Shown here: in pieces, positions 18,000 through 26,086 of the stretch
Layout of the letters: every line of letters starts with the position of its first letter
Numbering within the stretch: the stretch's first letter is position 1
The notes under the pieces: model-generated
Database searches by the model: none
Told to the model about the DNA's origin: nothing
What the model saw: the letters and a program-made list of their open reading frames with translations, nothing else
Made by a program: the position numbers and the translations under genes
Assembly (NCBI GenBank): GCA_030653365.1
Contig: JAURZL010000004.1
Span: forward strand, 1 to 32,614
DNA length: 32,614 nt
Reading direction: 5' to 3'
Origin: Anaerolineaceae bacterium
GTDB lineage: Bacteria; Chloroflexota; Anaerolineae; Anaerolineales; Anaerolineaceae

Positions 18000-19160
18000 T
18001 TAGTCCACGGGTAAAACAGAGCGAACAGCGGAAACCACTTGCTGGATCTGTTCCCGGGTAATCACCAACGGCGGTAAAAAGCGCAATACAGTCATGCCAG
18101 CTGGTAAAGCTAACACGCCCAGGTCAGTTAGTTGTTTGAGGTAGGGAGCAACTTTTAGTTTCAGCTCCGCGCCGATCATTAACCCCTTTCCACGAACTTC
18201 ACGGATGAGGGGTGATGAAATGGCAGAAAGTGCTTGTTGGAACTCGTCACCTAAGACGGAAGCATTTTCAATTAATCCTTCTTCGTTTAAGATTTTCAAT
18301 GTTTCCCGTGCTACTGAACAGGACAAAGGATTTCCGCCAAAGGTCGAACCATGGATCCCAGGATTAAACTTGCCAATTTTTTCATCCATTAAAATGGCAC
18401 CCATTGGCAATCCTCCGGCTATGGATTTCGCCACGCAAAGAAAATCAACCCGAATGGGATGATGCTGGATGGCAAATAATTTGCCAGTGCGGCCAAACCC
18501 GGTTTGCACCTCATCAATGATCAGAAACGCGCCAGTCTGGTCACATTGGTTGCGAACCGCACTAAAATAATCCGGATCAATGGGATAAACACCACCTTCT
18601 CCCTGCACCACTTCCAGCAGTACCGCTGCAGTCCTGTCGGAAATCATCTCGAGATCAGAAAAATCATTAAAGGTGATATGGTTAAAATCTGGCACCAATG
18701 GTTCAAAGGGCTCTCGATATTTTTTGTTCCAGGTTGCTGATAAAGCTCCAAAGGTACGTCCGTGAAAACCACGTTTTGCGGCGATGATTTCACTTCTTCC
18801 ACTGGCGGCACGCGCGAACTTAATCGCACCATCAATGGCTTCTGTTCCTGAGTTGCAGAAAAACACCCGTTGCATGCCTTCTGGGGCAGCAGCCATCAAC
18901 TCCTGCATATAGAGTGCTCTTTGATCATTTGAAAACATTTCCGGGCAGTTCAGCAAAATCCCAGCTTGGTCCGACAAGGCTTTTTGCCAGCGTGGATGCG
19001 CATGCCCAATATTGGCTGTCCCTTGCCCACCGACGCAATCGATATATACTTTCCCATCGCTATCCGTCAGTGTCGCCCCATTTCCACGAATAATGGAGAG
19101 ACCACGTTTGGCATATACACCACTGCTGTATTGTTCCTCTACGTCTATCCAGTCCATCAT
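18000..19160 (-). CDS. argD: [LysW]-aminoadipate/glutamate semialdehyde transaminase (ArgD/LysJ)
   Basis: This 386-residue class-III aminotransferase uses PLP. The Schiff-base lysine is K245 (CVAKSIAGG), the ring-nitrogen Asp is D216 ([13 protein letters not shown]), and the phosphate-binding region includes [15 protein letters not shown]. It should transfer an amino group from glutamate to the LysW-bound glutamate semialdehyde, giving LysW-ornithine. The ATG shares its A with the argB stop (TAATG), which implies translational coupling, and GGAGG lies inside the end of argB. The length and fold fit both ArgD and LysJ. The operon context points to the LysW-bound substrate. Confidence 0.93.
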   Translation of the reverse strand: MMDWIDVEEQYSSGVYAKRGLSIIRGNGATLTDSDGKVYIDCVGGQGTANIGHAHPRWQKALSDQAGILLNCPEMFSNDQRALYMQELMAAAPEGMQRVFFCNSGTEAIDGAIKFARAASGRSEIIAAKRGFHGRTFGALSATWNKKYREPFEPLVPDFNHITFNDFSDLEMISDRTAAVLLEVVQGEGGVYPIDPDYFSAVRNQCDQTGAFLIIDEVQTGFGRTGKLFAIQHHPIRVDFLCVAKSIAGGLPMGAILMDEKIGKFNPGIHGSTFGGNPLSCSVARETLKILNEEGLIENASVLGDEFQQALSAISSPLIREVRGKGLMIGAELKLKVAPYLKQLTDLGVLALPAGMTVLRFLPPLVITREQIQQVVSAVRSVLPVD

Positions 19161-19975
19161 TAACCTCCAATCCAGGTCGCCTGACCGCTCAGCGCATGCG
19201 CAATCGGATTCTCGACACGTCCATCAGCAATGGCAACCTCTTTTACACCGGACGCCAACGCTTCCTGGGCTCCGAGCACTTTTTTCTTCATTCTGCCTTG
19301 TGAAAATTGCATAGCAGATTCCAAATCCGATATCTTTAATCTGGGGATCCAGGTACTTTCATCAGGGAAATTTTGGTAGAGACCTTTTACTGCTGTGAAC
19401 AACAATAATTTGTCAGCCTGCAATGCTACCGCTACCATCGCTGCCACTCGATCCGCATCCACATTCAGTGCATCGCCTGCATGGGAAACCGCAATCGGTG
19501 CGATGACAGGTACCATTTCCTGGGCTAATAACCATCGAAGGATACCCGCGTTTACCTGTTCAATCTTGCCGCTGAAATCATCTCGTATGATTTTACGCTT
19601 TCCGTTTTCAACACCCTGTAATGCTTTTTTTCGCTGCGCAAGTAATAAACGACCATCCAAACCACATAAACCAAACGCATTAACACCAGCCTGTTGAAAT
19701 TTCGATACCAGCAGCGTGTTAACTTTTCCATTAACTGCCATGGAGAAAATTTCCAGCGTTCTGGCATCCGTGTAGCGGGAAGTATATCCATCTGGGCTGG
19801 TCAGAAATTTAGGGGGGTAGTTTAACGCCTCACCCAGCAAATTAGCGTCATTTGAACCACCATGGACAACCACAATTTGTTGACCTGATTTGACGTAATC
19901 TGCAACCTCTTTACACAACAAATCAAAGTTCACCCCTTCCGTACCGCCGATTTTAATTACCATTAATTCATTCAT
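19160..19975 (-). CDS. argB: [LysW]-glutamate/aminoadipate kinase (ArgB/LysZ)
   Basis: This 271-residue protein is an amino acid kinase of the N-acetylglutamate kinase family. It has the N-terminal VIKIGGTEG phosphate loop, VVVHGGSNDA, and the ATP-site region DALNVDADRVAAMVA. It should phosphorylate the side-chain carboxylate of glutamate held on LysW. It begins 10 nt after argC with GGAGG 4 nt before the ATG, so the first of two nearby in-frame ATGs is preferred. Sequence alone does not separate LysZ from NAGK. The neighbouring lysW and argX genes make the carrier-bound substrate the likely one. Confidence 0.92.
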   Translation of the reverse strand: MNELMVIKIGGTEGVNFDLLCKEVADYVKSGQQIVVVHGGSNDANLLGEALNYPPKFLTSPDGYTSRYTDARTLEIFSMAVNGKVNTLLVSKFQQAGVNAFGLCGLDGRLLLAQRKKALQGVENGKRKIIRDDFSGKIEQVNAGILRWLLAQEMVPVIAPIAVSHAGDALNVDADRVAAMVAVALQADKLLLFTAVKGLYQNFPDESTWIPRLKISDLESAMQFSQGRMKKKVLGAQEALASGVKEVAIADGRVENPIAHALSGQATWIGG

Positions 19976-19985
19976 CCAACCTCCA

Positions 19986-21020
19986 CTAAATGGGATGTAA
20001 TCCGGGAAAACTTAATCCTGCCATTTCATCCCACCCCATCATCAAATTCATACATTGCACCGCGGTACCGGATGCGCCTTTCATCAGATTGTCAATCGCA
20101 CAGATTGCTACCAGGTGATTACTCTCCTGGTCGAATGCAAACCCCAGATCAGCATAATTAGATCCAGCCAGAACCTTTGGTTCAGGAACACGGTAAACCC
20201 CGCGTTTTTCATTCACCAATCGGAGGAAAGGGTTCTCCTGAATTACCGCGCGATAGGCTTTCCATAAATCTTTCATCTCCACACCTGGTTTGAGCTGAAG
20301 ATGGGCAGTTGCCAGTGCGCCACGCACAAGATCGACCGCGGTCATTGTCAACCAAAGCTTCTGTAAACCAAAGGCTTGAATCACTTCAGCGGTGTGGCGG
20401 TGACCAAAAGCAGAAAAGGTACGGATGACTCCACTGCGTTCAGGATGATGCGATCCATCATTAACTGACGCACCCCCTTCGGAGGAACCGACTTTGACCT
20501 CGATGGTCACTGAAGAGGCATCATCCATTAATCCGGATTTCATGGTTGGTAGTAAAGCCAGAATACTGGCAGTGGCGTTACAACCAACCCCACTGACATA
20601 ATCTGATTTTTGAATTGCTTCACGATTTATTTCCGGGAGACCGTACACAAATCTGGGAAGCCAATGCGGCGCAGCATGTGCCTTTCCATACCATTTTTCA
20701 TACAGGACTGGGTCCTGTAAACGAAAATCTGCTGATAGATCGATCAGTTTGGGAGCCAATTGGTAATAATCGTCTATGTGTTTTTGAACTTCGCCGTGTG
20801 GAACCGCCAAAAACAGCAAATCTACCGGTTCCAATTGTTTTGGATCACAAAATTTTAAGGAATTAATTTTTCGTAGATTGGGATGCATTTGATGGATATA
20901 TTCGCCCAGATGAGCTCTGGACGTCACTTGATGAATTTCCACTTGTGGATGAAAAGACAATAAGCGAATTAATTCCCCGCCAGTATAACCGGAACCACCA
21001 ACGATAGATACACGAATCAT
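19986..21020 (-). CDS. argC: [LysW]-glutamyl/aminoadipyl phosphate reductase (ArgC/LysY)
   Basis: This 344-residue NADPH-dependent reductase has the Rossmann motif VGGSGYTGGELIRLL (residues 7-21) and the catalytic Cys147 in SGVGCNATA. GGASVNDGSHHPERSG lies in the substrate domain. It should reduce the LysW-bound gamma-glutamyl phosphate to the semialdehyde. The ATG overlaps the argX stop by four bases (ATGA), with GAGGTGG just upstream, so the two are translationally coupled. Length equals that of Thermus LysY and typical type-1 ArgC. Confidence 0.94.
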   Translation of the reverse strand: MIRVSIVGGSGYTGGELIRLLSFHPQVEIHQVTSRAHLGEYIHQMHPNLRKINSLKFCDPKQLEPVDLLFLAVPHGEVQKHIDDYYQLAPKLIDLSADFRLQDPVLYEKWYGKAHAAPHWLPRFVYGLPEINREAIQKSDYVSGVGCNATASILALLPTMKSGLMDDASSVTIEVKVGSSEGGASVNDGSHHPERSGVIRTFSAFGHRHTAEVIQAFGLQKLWLTMTAVDLVRGALATAHLQLKPGVEMKDLWKAYRAVIQENPFLRLVNEKRGVYRVPEPKVLAGSNYADLGFAFDQESNHLVAICAIDNLMKGASGTAVQCMNLMMGWDEMAGLSFPGLHPI

Positions 21021-21895
21021 AATGCCACCTCAATTTCACGTCTTCCAACTTTTAAAAGATAATCCACCATCAAGCCCGACACATCCACACCGGTGATGGG
21101 CATCAGGGTATGAAATTCCATTGTATGGTTAATCTCATTAATCAGATAGCCCCGGTCGGGATGTTCGAGAATATCAATTGCTAATACGCCTCCCCCGACA
21201 GCACGGGCTGCGTCCAGACATATTCTTTCCAGTTCGGGATTGATTTTGCAGATCTCCCCCTCACCACCACGCGCTGTATTGGTGATCCAATGTTCCGCTT
21301 TACGATAAATGGCGGTGATTGCCTGGTCGCCCATCACAAAAACACGAATGTCCCGTCCTGGTTTTTTGATGAATTCCTGAATATAGAAAACAGAATGTTG
21401 TACAGACCCGAGCACTGATTTATGTTCCAGTACAGCTTCGGCAGCATCTCGATCATTGATTTTTGCCAGTAAGCGTCCCCAGGACCCGACAGTTGGCTTA
21501 ATCACAACCGGATAGCCAATCGTTTCTATCGCATCCAGCGCTGCCTCTGTGGAGAATGCGACCAGATTTCGTGGTTGTGGTAATGAATATTTCGCCAGCG
21601 CAGCACTGGTCGCGAGTTTATCGCCACAAGCCTCGGCAACCCGGGCTGTGTTGACGGTTGGAATTCCCCAGGCATTTAAAACCCGGAGAATATTCAGACC
21701 GCTTGAATAACTGATACTGCGCTCGAGGATTGCATCATATGTCCTCCACGCATCAGGGTGATCAAGATCGAAAAAGACCTTGCGATCATCCAGCCGTTCA
21801 TAGTCCACTCCACGTTGTTCCAGAGCAGCAAAAATCCATTTCTCTTCGACGCGGACACGTGAGAATAATACACCAATGCGCAGGCGTTGAACCAT
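21017..21895 (-). CDS. argX: ATP-grasp ligase ArgX/LysX (glutamate or aminoadipate to LysW)
   Basis: This 292-residue ATP-grasp ligase has YPVVIKPTVGSWGRL (ATP-lysine loop), VFYIQEFIKKPGRDIRVFV, and the metal-binding tail YLINEINHTMEFHTL. LysX-type enzymes join the alpha-amino group of the substrate to the C-terminal Glu of LysW. A longer open frame reaches 21988, but it would overlap most of lysW. The ATG at 21895 shares its A with the lysW stop (TAATG) and gives the family N-terminus (RIGVLFSRVRVEEKW), so it is the real start. The tail NEINHTMEF resembles lysine-type LysX, so substrate choice cannot be settled by motif. The arginine leader and argG/argH favour glutamate, although a bifunctional enzyme serving lysine too is possible. 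Confidence 0.9.
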   Translation of the reverse strand: MVQRLRIGVLFSRVRVEEKWIFAALEQRGVDYERLDDRKVFFDLDHPDAWRTYDAILERSISYSSGLNILRVLNAWGIPTVNTARVAEACGDKLATSAALAKYSLPQPRNLVAFSTEAALDAIETIGYPVVIKPTVGSWGRLLAKINDRDAAEAVLEHKSVLGSVQHSVFYIQEFIKKPGRDIRVFVMGDQAITAIYRKAEHWITNTARGGEGEICKINPELERICLDAARAVGGGVLAIDILEHPDRGYLINEINHTMEFHTLMPITGVDVSGLMVDYLLKVGRREIEVAL

Positions 21896-22065
21896 TATTC
21901 GCCCCAATCTTCTTCTTCCATCGGGGCTAATTCCACTGTAAGGGGATCCAATAAAACAATTTCCAAATCTACACCACAATCCGGACAAACGATAATTTCA
22001 TTTTTTTCGACGCCTGCATCCAGGCTGATTTCAGCTTCACATTCTAAACAAATAACAAATTTCAT
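21895..22065 (-). CDS. lysW: LysW amino-group carrier protein
   Basis: This 56-residue acidic protein begins [15 protein letters not shown] and ends EEDWGE. The terminal EDWGE is the hallmark of LysW: the last Glu (E56) receives the amino acid. Four cysteines in two pairs (C6, C9 and C27, C30) form the zinc site. The open frame extends upstream to 22104, but GGAGG lies just before the ATG at 22065, and that start gives the standard size. It lies 17 nt after argH and overlaps argX by one base. The carrier protects the alpha-amino group and its negative surface docks the biosynthetic enzymes. This small gene is the diagnostic member of the pathway. Confidence 0.96.
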   Translation of the reverse strand: MKFVICLECEAEISLDAGVEKNEIIVCPDCGVDLEIVLLDPLTVELAPMEEEDWGE

Positions 22066-22082
22066 TTCTACCTCCAAAATTT

Positions 22083-23462
22083 TTATTTTAATTCTTGCAA
22101 ACACCTGCGCGCGGTGCTTATTTGTTCCAATACAGCCTGTGGGGCTGTGCCACCGACCACGGTTTTCGTGGAGATACTAACCTCCGGTGAAAAAACCGTT
22201 GAAAAATCTAAATCGATCCCCGGGATTAAATTTTGCCATTCTGTAAGCGTCAATTGGTGAATACCTCTACCTGATTCAAGCGAGATTTTTACTGCATTAC
22301 CGACCAGGGTATGAGCTTCCCGAAATGGAATGCCGGCTTTTACTAATAAATCTGCCAGATCGGTGGCAAAAACAGAAGGATCGATGGCAGCTCGGAGCTT
22401 TTCTGGAAAGACGCTCAGCGAGGCAACCGCTTTGGTTAATACCGGAAGGACTGCCATCAGAATATCGAAAGCCTGAAAAACCGCCTGTTTATCTTCCTGT
22501 AAATCCTTATCATACGTTGAAGGCAGCCCCTTCAAAGTAGTCATTAATCCTGTCAGCAGCCCCAGGAGGTTGCCAGCTTTCCCGCGGGTTAATTCAAACA
22601 CGTCTGGGTTTTTCTTCTGTGGCATCAGGCTTGAACCGGTCGAAAAAGCATCATCCAATGCAAAAAAACCAAACTCAGCGGTTGAAAACAATACCACCTG
22701 TTCCGATAATTTAGATAAATGGACGCCACACAAAGCTGCGTCAAACAGGAACTGGGCTGCAAAATCACGATCTGAGACTGCATCCAGACTATTCTGGCTG
22801 ATCCCAGTAAACCCAAGTTGACTGGCGAGTTCATTGCGGATTATCGGAAAACTGGTTCCTGCAGCTGCGCCACTTCCCAGCGGCATTGATCCACATTCCT
22901 GCAGGGTGAAAAATAGTCGCTGGATATCTCGTTCCAATGGCCAGAAGAAAGATAACCACCAGTGACTCAAGAGGACTGGTTGAGCCCTTTGTAAATGAGT
23001 ATAGGAAGGCATCACCAGATCGATGTCCTGTTCTGCCCGTTTGACTAACTGCATTTGAAATTGGCGGATCGCATTAATTAAACCAGGAATTGCCTCAAGC
23101 AACCAAAGACGAAAATCTGTGGATACCTGATCGTTTCGACTGCGACCTGTATGTAATTTCCCGGCTGTTGCCCCAATAATTTCATATAATCGGCGTTCAA
23201 CAGCCGAATGAATGTCCTCGTCTACGGGTTGGTATTGGAAGGTTAGGTTTTCAAATTCATTCAGGATGTGTGTTAAACCGGAATGAATGTCTTTATATTC
23301 AACCATATTCAGAATACCAATCTCATGTAATTGCTGTGCCCAGGCGATACTGCCAGTAACATCCTGTTTTGCCAGGCGTTGATCAAAATCAATGGAAGCA
23401 TTTAACTTCCAGGCATCCGCATCGCTAGTTCCTTGAAAACGACCACCCCAAAGACTCATCAT
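22083..23462 (-). CDS. argH: Argininosuccinate lyase
   Basis: This 459-residue protein splits argininosuccinate into arginine and fumarate in the cytoplasm. The N-terminus [10 protein letters not shown], the segment [16 protein letters not shown], and the fumarase/aspartase signature [12 protein letters not shown] are all present. It starts 7 nt after argG. AGGAGG overlaps the argG stop, followed by two ATGs. The second (23459) has better spacing (6 nt against 3), so the true start may be one codon inside. Together with argG it shows that the operon makes arginine, not only lysine. Confidence 0.97.
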   Translation of the reverse strand: MMSLWGGRFQGTSDADAWKLNASIDFDQRLAKQDVTGSIAWAQQLHEIGILNMVEYKDIHSGLTHILNEFENLTFQYQPVDEDIHSAVERRLYEIIGATAGKLHTGRSRNDQVSTDFRLWLLEAIPGLINAIRQFQMQLVKRAEQDIDLVMPSYTHLQRAQPVLLSHWWLSFFWPLERDIQRLFFTLQECGSMPLGSGAAAGTSFPIIRNELASQLGFTGISQNSLDAVSDRDFAAQFLFDAALCGVHLSKLSEQVVLFSTAEFGFFALDDAFSTGSSLMPQKKNPDVFELTRGKAGNLLGLLTGLMTTLKGLPSTYDKDLQEDKQAVFQAFDILMAVLPVLTKAVASLSVFPEKLRAAIDPSVFATDLADLLVKAGIPFREAHTLVGNAVKISLESGRGIHQLTLTEWQNLIPGIDLDFSTVFSPEVSISTKTVVGGTAPQAVLEQISTARRCLQELK

Positions 23463-23469
23463 CGACCTC

Positions 23470-24732
23470 CTAATCCCGTTTGAAGCGTGAATAATCAGGT
23501 TTTGCCATTTTTACTCCGGAGACAGGCAGACCATTCATTGCTCGGACTTTCAATGGTAATCCGAACAAATGAATGAATCCCTGGGCATCCGACTGATCGT
23601 ATACATCTTCCTGACCAAAGGTGGCGAAATCTTCCCGATAAAGGCTGAACTTGCTTTTGCGGCCAACTGGGATGATATTGCCTTTGTATAATTTCAACTT
23701 GACTTCTCCGGTTACTGGTCCCTGGGTGGCATCCACAAAGGCATCCAAAGACTCTCTCAGCGGTGAAAACCACATACCATCATAAACCAGTTCAGCATAT
23801 TTCAAAGCCACCAGATCTTTGTATTGAATGGTCTGTCGATCCAACACCAGCGACTCTAACTCCCGATGGGCAGCATATAAAATGGTGCCTCCAGGTGTTT
23901 CATAGACCCCATGGGATTTCATACCTACCAAACGACCTTCTACCAGATCAATTCTGCCAATACCATGCGCTCCACCTAATGCATTCAGTTTCATTAATAA
24001 TTGTGCCGGGCTGTATTGTTCTCCATTGACTGCTACAGGCGTTCCGGATTCAAAGCTGATTTCGACCAAGGCTGGTGTTTCGGGTGCATTTTCCGGGGAG
24101 GCTGATAATAAGAACATGCTCTCCTGCGGTTCTTTCCAGGGATCTTCCAACAAACCACCTTCATGAGAAAGATGCCACAAATTGCGATCACGACTGTAAA
24201 TTGATTTTTCTGTGGCAGTCACTGGAACATTATGTGCTTTTGCATATGCAATCGCATCCTCCCGTGAGCGGATATCCCATTCTCTCCAGGGTGCAATGAC
24301 CTGCAAGCGTGGATCCAAAGCAGCAAAAGTCAATTCAAAGCGCACCTGGTCGTTTCCCTTGCCGGTTGCTCCGTGTGATAAGGCATCTGCCCCAACCTCA
24401 TGGGCTACATCAATCATGTGTTTGGCAATCAAAGGACGCGCCATGGAGGTTCCCAACAGGTATTTACGTTCATAGATTGCACCAGCTTTCATGGTTGGGA
24501 AGATGTAGTCTTCGACAAACTCTTCCTTGAGATCCCGGATAATTAATTGACTGGCACCGGAAGCCAGGGCTTTCTCTTCCAGACCATCCAATTCCTCCGC
24601 TTGACCGACATCTGCACAAAAGCAGACCACTTCACATCCATAATTCTCCTTTAACCAGGGAACAATTACTGATGTATCCAGCCCCCCGGAATAGGCTAAC
24701 ACAACTTTTTTTACTTCTTTTCTACTCATCAT
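23470..24732 (-). CDS. argG: Argininosuccinate synthase
   Basis: This 420-residue enzyme joins citrulline and aspartate with ATP. The PP-loop motif [15 protein letters not shown] (from about residue 13) and later conserved stretches are present ([36 protein letters not shown]). Two ATGs stand together; GAGG lies 5 nt before the first. It is the first enzyme gene of the operon and lies 29 nt downstream of a strong intrinsic terminator and an Arg-rich leader ORF. Expression therefore depends on read-through of that terminator. Placing the last two steps of the pathway first in the operon is notable, because citrulline formation (argF) must be supplied from elsewhere. Confidence 0.97.
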   Translation of the reverse strand: MMSRKEVKKVVLAYSGGLDTSVIVPWLKENYGCEVVCFCADVGQAEELDGLEEKALASGASQLIIRDLKEEFVEDYIFPTMKAGAIYERKYLLGTSMARPLIAKHMIDVAHEVGADALSHGATGKGNDQVRFELTFAALDPRLQVIAPWREWDIRSREDAIAYAKAHNVPVTATEKSIYSRDRNLWHLSHEGGLLEDPWKEPQESMFLLSASPENAPETPALVEISFESGTPVAVNGEQYSPAQLLMKLNALGGAHGIGRIDLVEGRLVGMKSHGVYETPGGTILYAAHRELESLVLDRQTIQYKDLVALKYAELVYDGMWFSPLRESLDAFVDATQGPVTGEVKLKLYKGNIIPVGRKSKFSLYREDFATFGQEDVYDQSDAQGFIHLFGLPLKVRAMNGLPVSGVKMAKPDYSRFKRD

Positions 24733-24761
24733 ACAGACCTCACTTTTGGGTTATTGAAAAC

Positions 24762-24792
24762 AAAAAAGGCTCTCCGGGAAGGAGAGCCTTTT
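24762..24792 (-). terminator. Intrinsic terminator inside the arg leader (attenuator)
   Basis: Read on the minus strand, a 12-bp perfect stem (AAAAGGCTCTCC at 24792-24781 with GGAGAGCCTTTT at 24775-24764) closes a 5-nt loop TTCCC. A run of six T begins within the 3' arm (24767-24762). It lies between the leader ORF stop and argG, with the operon promoter upstream of both. It must therefore be conditional, since an unconditional terminator here would silence the operon. Confidence 0.93.
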
Positions 24793-24858
24793 GCTTTGAT
24801 ATCACTAAAAAATTAATTTAATCCATTAAAGCGCTAATGCCCGTCTTCCCTGCGGAGA
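24771..24858 (-). promoter_or_regulatory. Alternative (antiterminator) helix of the arg attenuator
   Basis: The leader RNA segment TCTCCGCAGGGAAG (24858-24845) can pair with CTTCCCGGAGA (24781-24771), giving 11 base pairs with a 3-nt bulge. The second strand is the loop plus most of the 3' arm of the terminator, so the two structures exclude each other. A further perfect 8-bp pairing, AAGCGCTA (24899-24892) with TAGCGCTT (24836-24829), encloses the Arg codons and the antiterminator strand and could act as the competing outer helix. A ribosome stalled on the Arg codons (24886-24869) would cover part of the first arm and leave the antiterminator strand free. The pairings are seen directly; the switching is inferred. 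Confidence 0.75.
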
Positions 24859-24910
24859 AGGTGTAGTTACGACGAACACGACGACGAAGAATAGCGCTTG
24901 TTGGGATCAT
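24818..24910 (-). CDS. Arginine-rich leader peptide of the arg operon
   Basis: This ORF has 30 codons plus TAA. It starts MIPTSAIL, then RRRVRR (codons 9-14, all five Arg codons CGT), then NYTFSAGKTGISALMD. It is too short to be caught by normal gene finding. Five arginine codons within six positions are far beyond chance and sit directly upstream of arginine biosynthesis genes, with a terminator 26 nt after the stop. This is the classic layout of a translation-sensing leader peptide (as in trp, his and leu operons). Low charged Arg-tRNA would stall the ribosome and let transcription continue. No ribosome binding site precedes the ATG. The -10 element ends only 10 nt upstream, so translation is probably leaderless. 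Confidence 0.88.
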   Translation of the reverse strand: MIPTSAILRRRVRRNYTFSAGKTGISALMD

Positions 24911-24920
24911 AGTAGGCAAA

Positions 24921-24949
24921 AGTGTACTGGAGGTATTGTTGAATGTCAA
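24921..24949 (-). promoter_or_regulatory. Sigma70-type promoter of the arginine operon
   Basis: On the minus strand a perfect TTGACA (24949-24944) is followed after exactly 17 nt by TACACT (24926-24921; 5 of 6 match TATAAT). Transcription should begin near 24914-24910, at or within a few bases of the leader ATG (24910). No operator-like palindrome was recognised around it, so attenuation may be the main control. Confidence 0.85.
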
Positions 24950-25041
24950 GTAATTGCCAGAAATTGACAGCAAAAATTTTAGAAATGGGATTATTTAGGA
25001 AAAATGTCACCCAAGGAATGAGTGAAATTAAATGAGGTATC

Positions 25042-26070
25042 TCAATCAGTTTTTGTGACGGAAAATTTCCTTAACACCCGAGCAGCTCGGTAGGAGACCC
25101 ATTTGTTGGGTTGTTTTTTTGGCCCAAAGTCCCACCAGGTTTTACCCGCATAGTCATATTCCAAAGGCCAGCGACCGTTTGAATCCTGTTTGCTGGAGAT
25201 GAATTCCAGCGTATTTTTAAGACGCGGATCACCTGCATACCCCGACAGAACCAAAGCTTCAATGATCTGCAGCAAATCGGACACATAAAAAACCGGAAAT
25301 CCGAACTTCCACCAATTCCCGCTCGGTTTATCAATCCATCCGCTGGGATAGGTGGCTTTAACCGGATCCACACTCAATAGAAAATCGACACCTTGTTGAA
25401 TGGCACTATCAATGAGAGGTGTTCGTTGGGATAAAGATAATTTACCAAAGGCTAGCATTACTTTGGCAGCACCCCAGGCGCAAGGCAGTTTGTTATTAGC
25501 ACCACAGGCAAACATCGGACCACATTTTCCAGCATAATAGCGATAGAGGGCTTTTTTATCCCCTAATGGTGCCATCCCATCTCCTGTGACTGTGCGAGCC
25601 ATCCACTCGAAAGCAAGATCCAGACGGGGGTCCTCATACCCGAAATCGAGTAATGCTGAACATAAATTGCCTTGAAGACAATCAGCTGTTCCAGAAGGAG
25701 GACCATTCGAACTGAATTGACCTGTTTCATTGTAAGCTTGATTCATTAAATATTGACAGGCAGTTTGGATGCGTTTATCCATATCGATGGTTGCTCCTAA
25801 TTGTCCCAGAAGGATGATGGACCAGACCGTGCTACGGTATTTTGGATTGTATCCGGGACCAGGTTCGACCCAATATCCCTCCGGATGCATGGCATCCAGG
25901 ATGGTAGCTATCGGACCTTCACGATGAGCTTTTTCTTTGGCAGTAACTAAATCCGGATCGTCAAATGGCAACGCCAAAAGATCTCGCAAGGCGAGGTATC
26001 GAACCCCTGGATTGTCCTCTTCCAATAACCAGAGGAGAGTTGTTTCATTTAATGGATCGTTCCTGTTCAT
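25042..26070 (-). CDS. Terpenoid-cyclase-like (alpha/alpha toroid) protein, paralogue A
   Basis: This 342-residue protein is rich in helical repeats resembling prenyltransferase/squalene-cyclase alpha-toroids, for example YRSTVWSIILLGQLGA and SKQDSNGRWPLEYDYAGKTW. It lacks a DxDD or other recognisable cyclase motif and has no P-loop or signal peptide. Cys residues occur at 105, 131, 137, 183, 189 and 197, the last five in DCLQGNLC and CGPMFACGANNKLPCAWG. The neighbouring gene is a paralogue with the same six positions. I recall homologues in Anaerolineae carrying the label 'nitrogen fixation protein NifH'; nothing here supports that. It is the last gene of a four-gene operon, 16 nt after its paralogue. 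Function unknown; the Cys set suggests a metal or redox site. Confidence 0.7.
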   Translation of the reverse strand: MNRNDPLNETTLLWLLEEDNPGVRYLALRDLLALPFDDPDLVTAKEKAHREGPIATILDAMHPEGYWVEPGPGYNPKYRSTVWSIILLGQLGATIDMDKRIQTACQYLMNQAYNETGQFSSNGPPSGTADCLQGNLCSALLDFGYEDPRLDLAFEWMARTVTGDGMAPLGDKKALYRYYAGKCGPMFACGANNKLPCAWGAAKVMLAFGKLSLSQRTPLIDSAIQQGVDFLLSVDPVKATYPSGWIDKPSGNWWKFGFPVFYVSDLLQIIEALVLSGYAGDPRLKNTLEFISSKQDSNGRWPLEYDYAGKTWWDFGPKKQPNKWVSYRAARVLRKFSVTKTD

Positions 26071-26086
26071 GATAACCGAATCCTTT

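Noticed and set aside
21896..21988. N-terminal extension of the argX reading frame (31 extra residues)
   Set aside because: It overlaps most of lysW, has no family similarity, and the ATG at 21895 forms the normal TAATG junction.
22066..22104. Longer lysW start with 13 extra residues
   Set aside because: It would overlap the end of argH, and GGAGG directly precedes the internal ATG that gives the standard LysW length.
24866..24892. Repeated CGT/ACG triplets near 24870-24890 as a repeat array or CRISPR-like unit
   Set aside because: They are arginine codons of the leader ORF, with no spacer structure.
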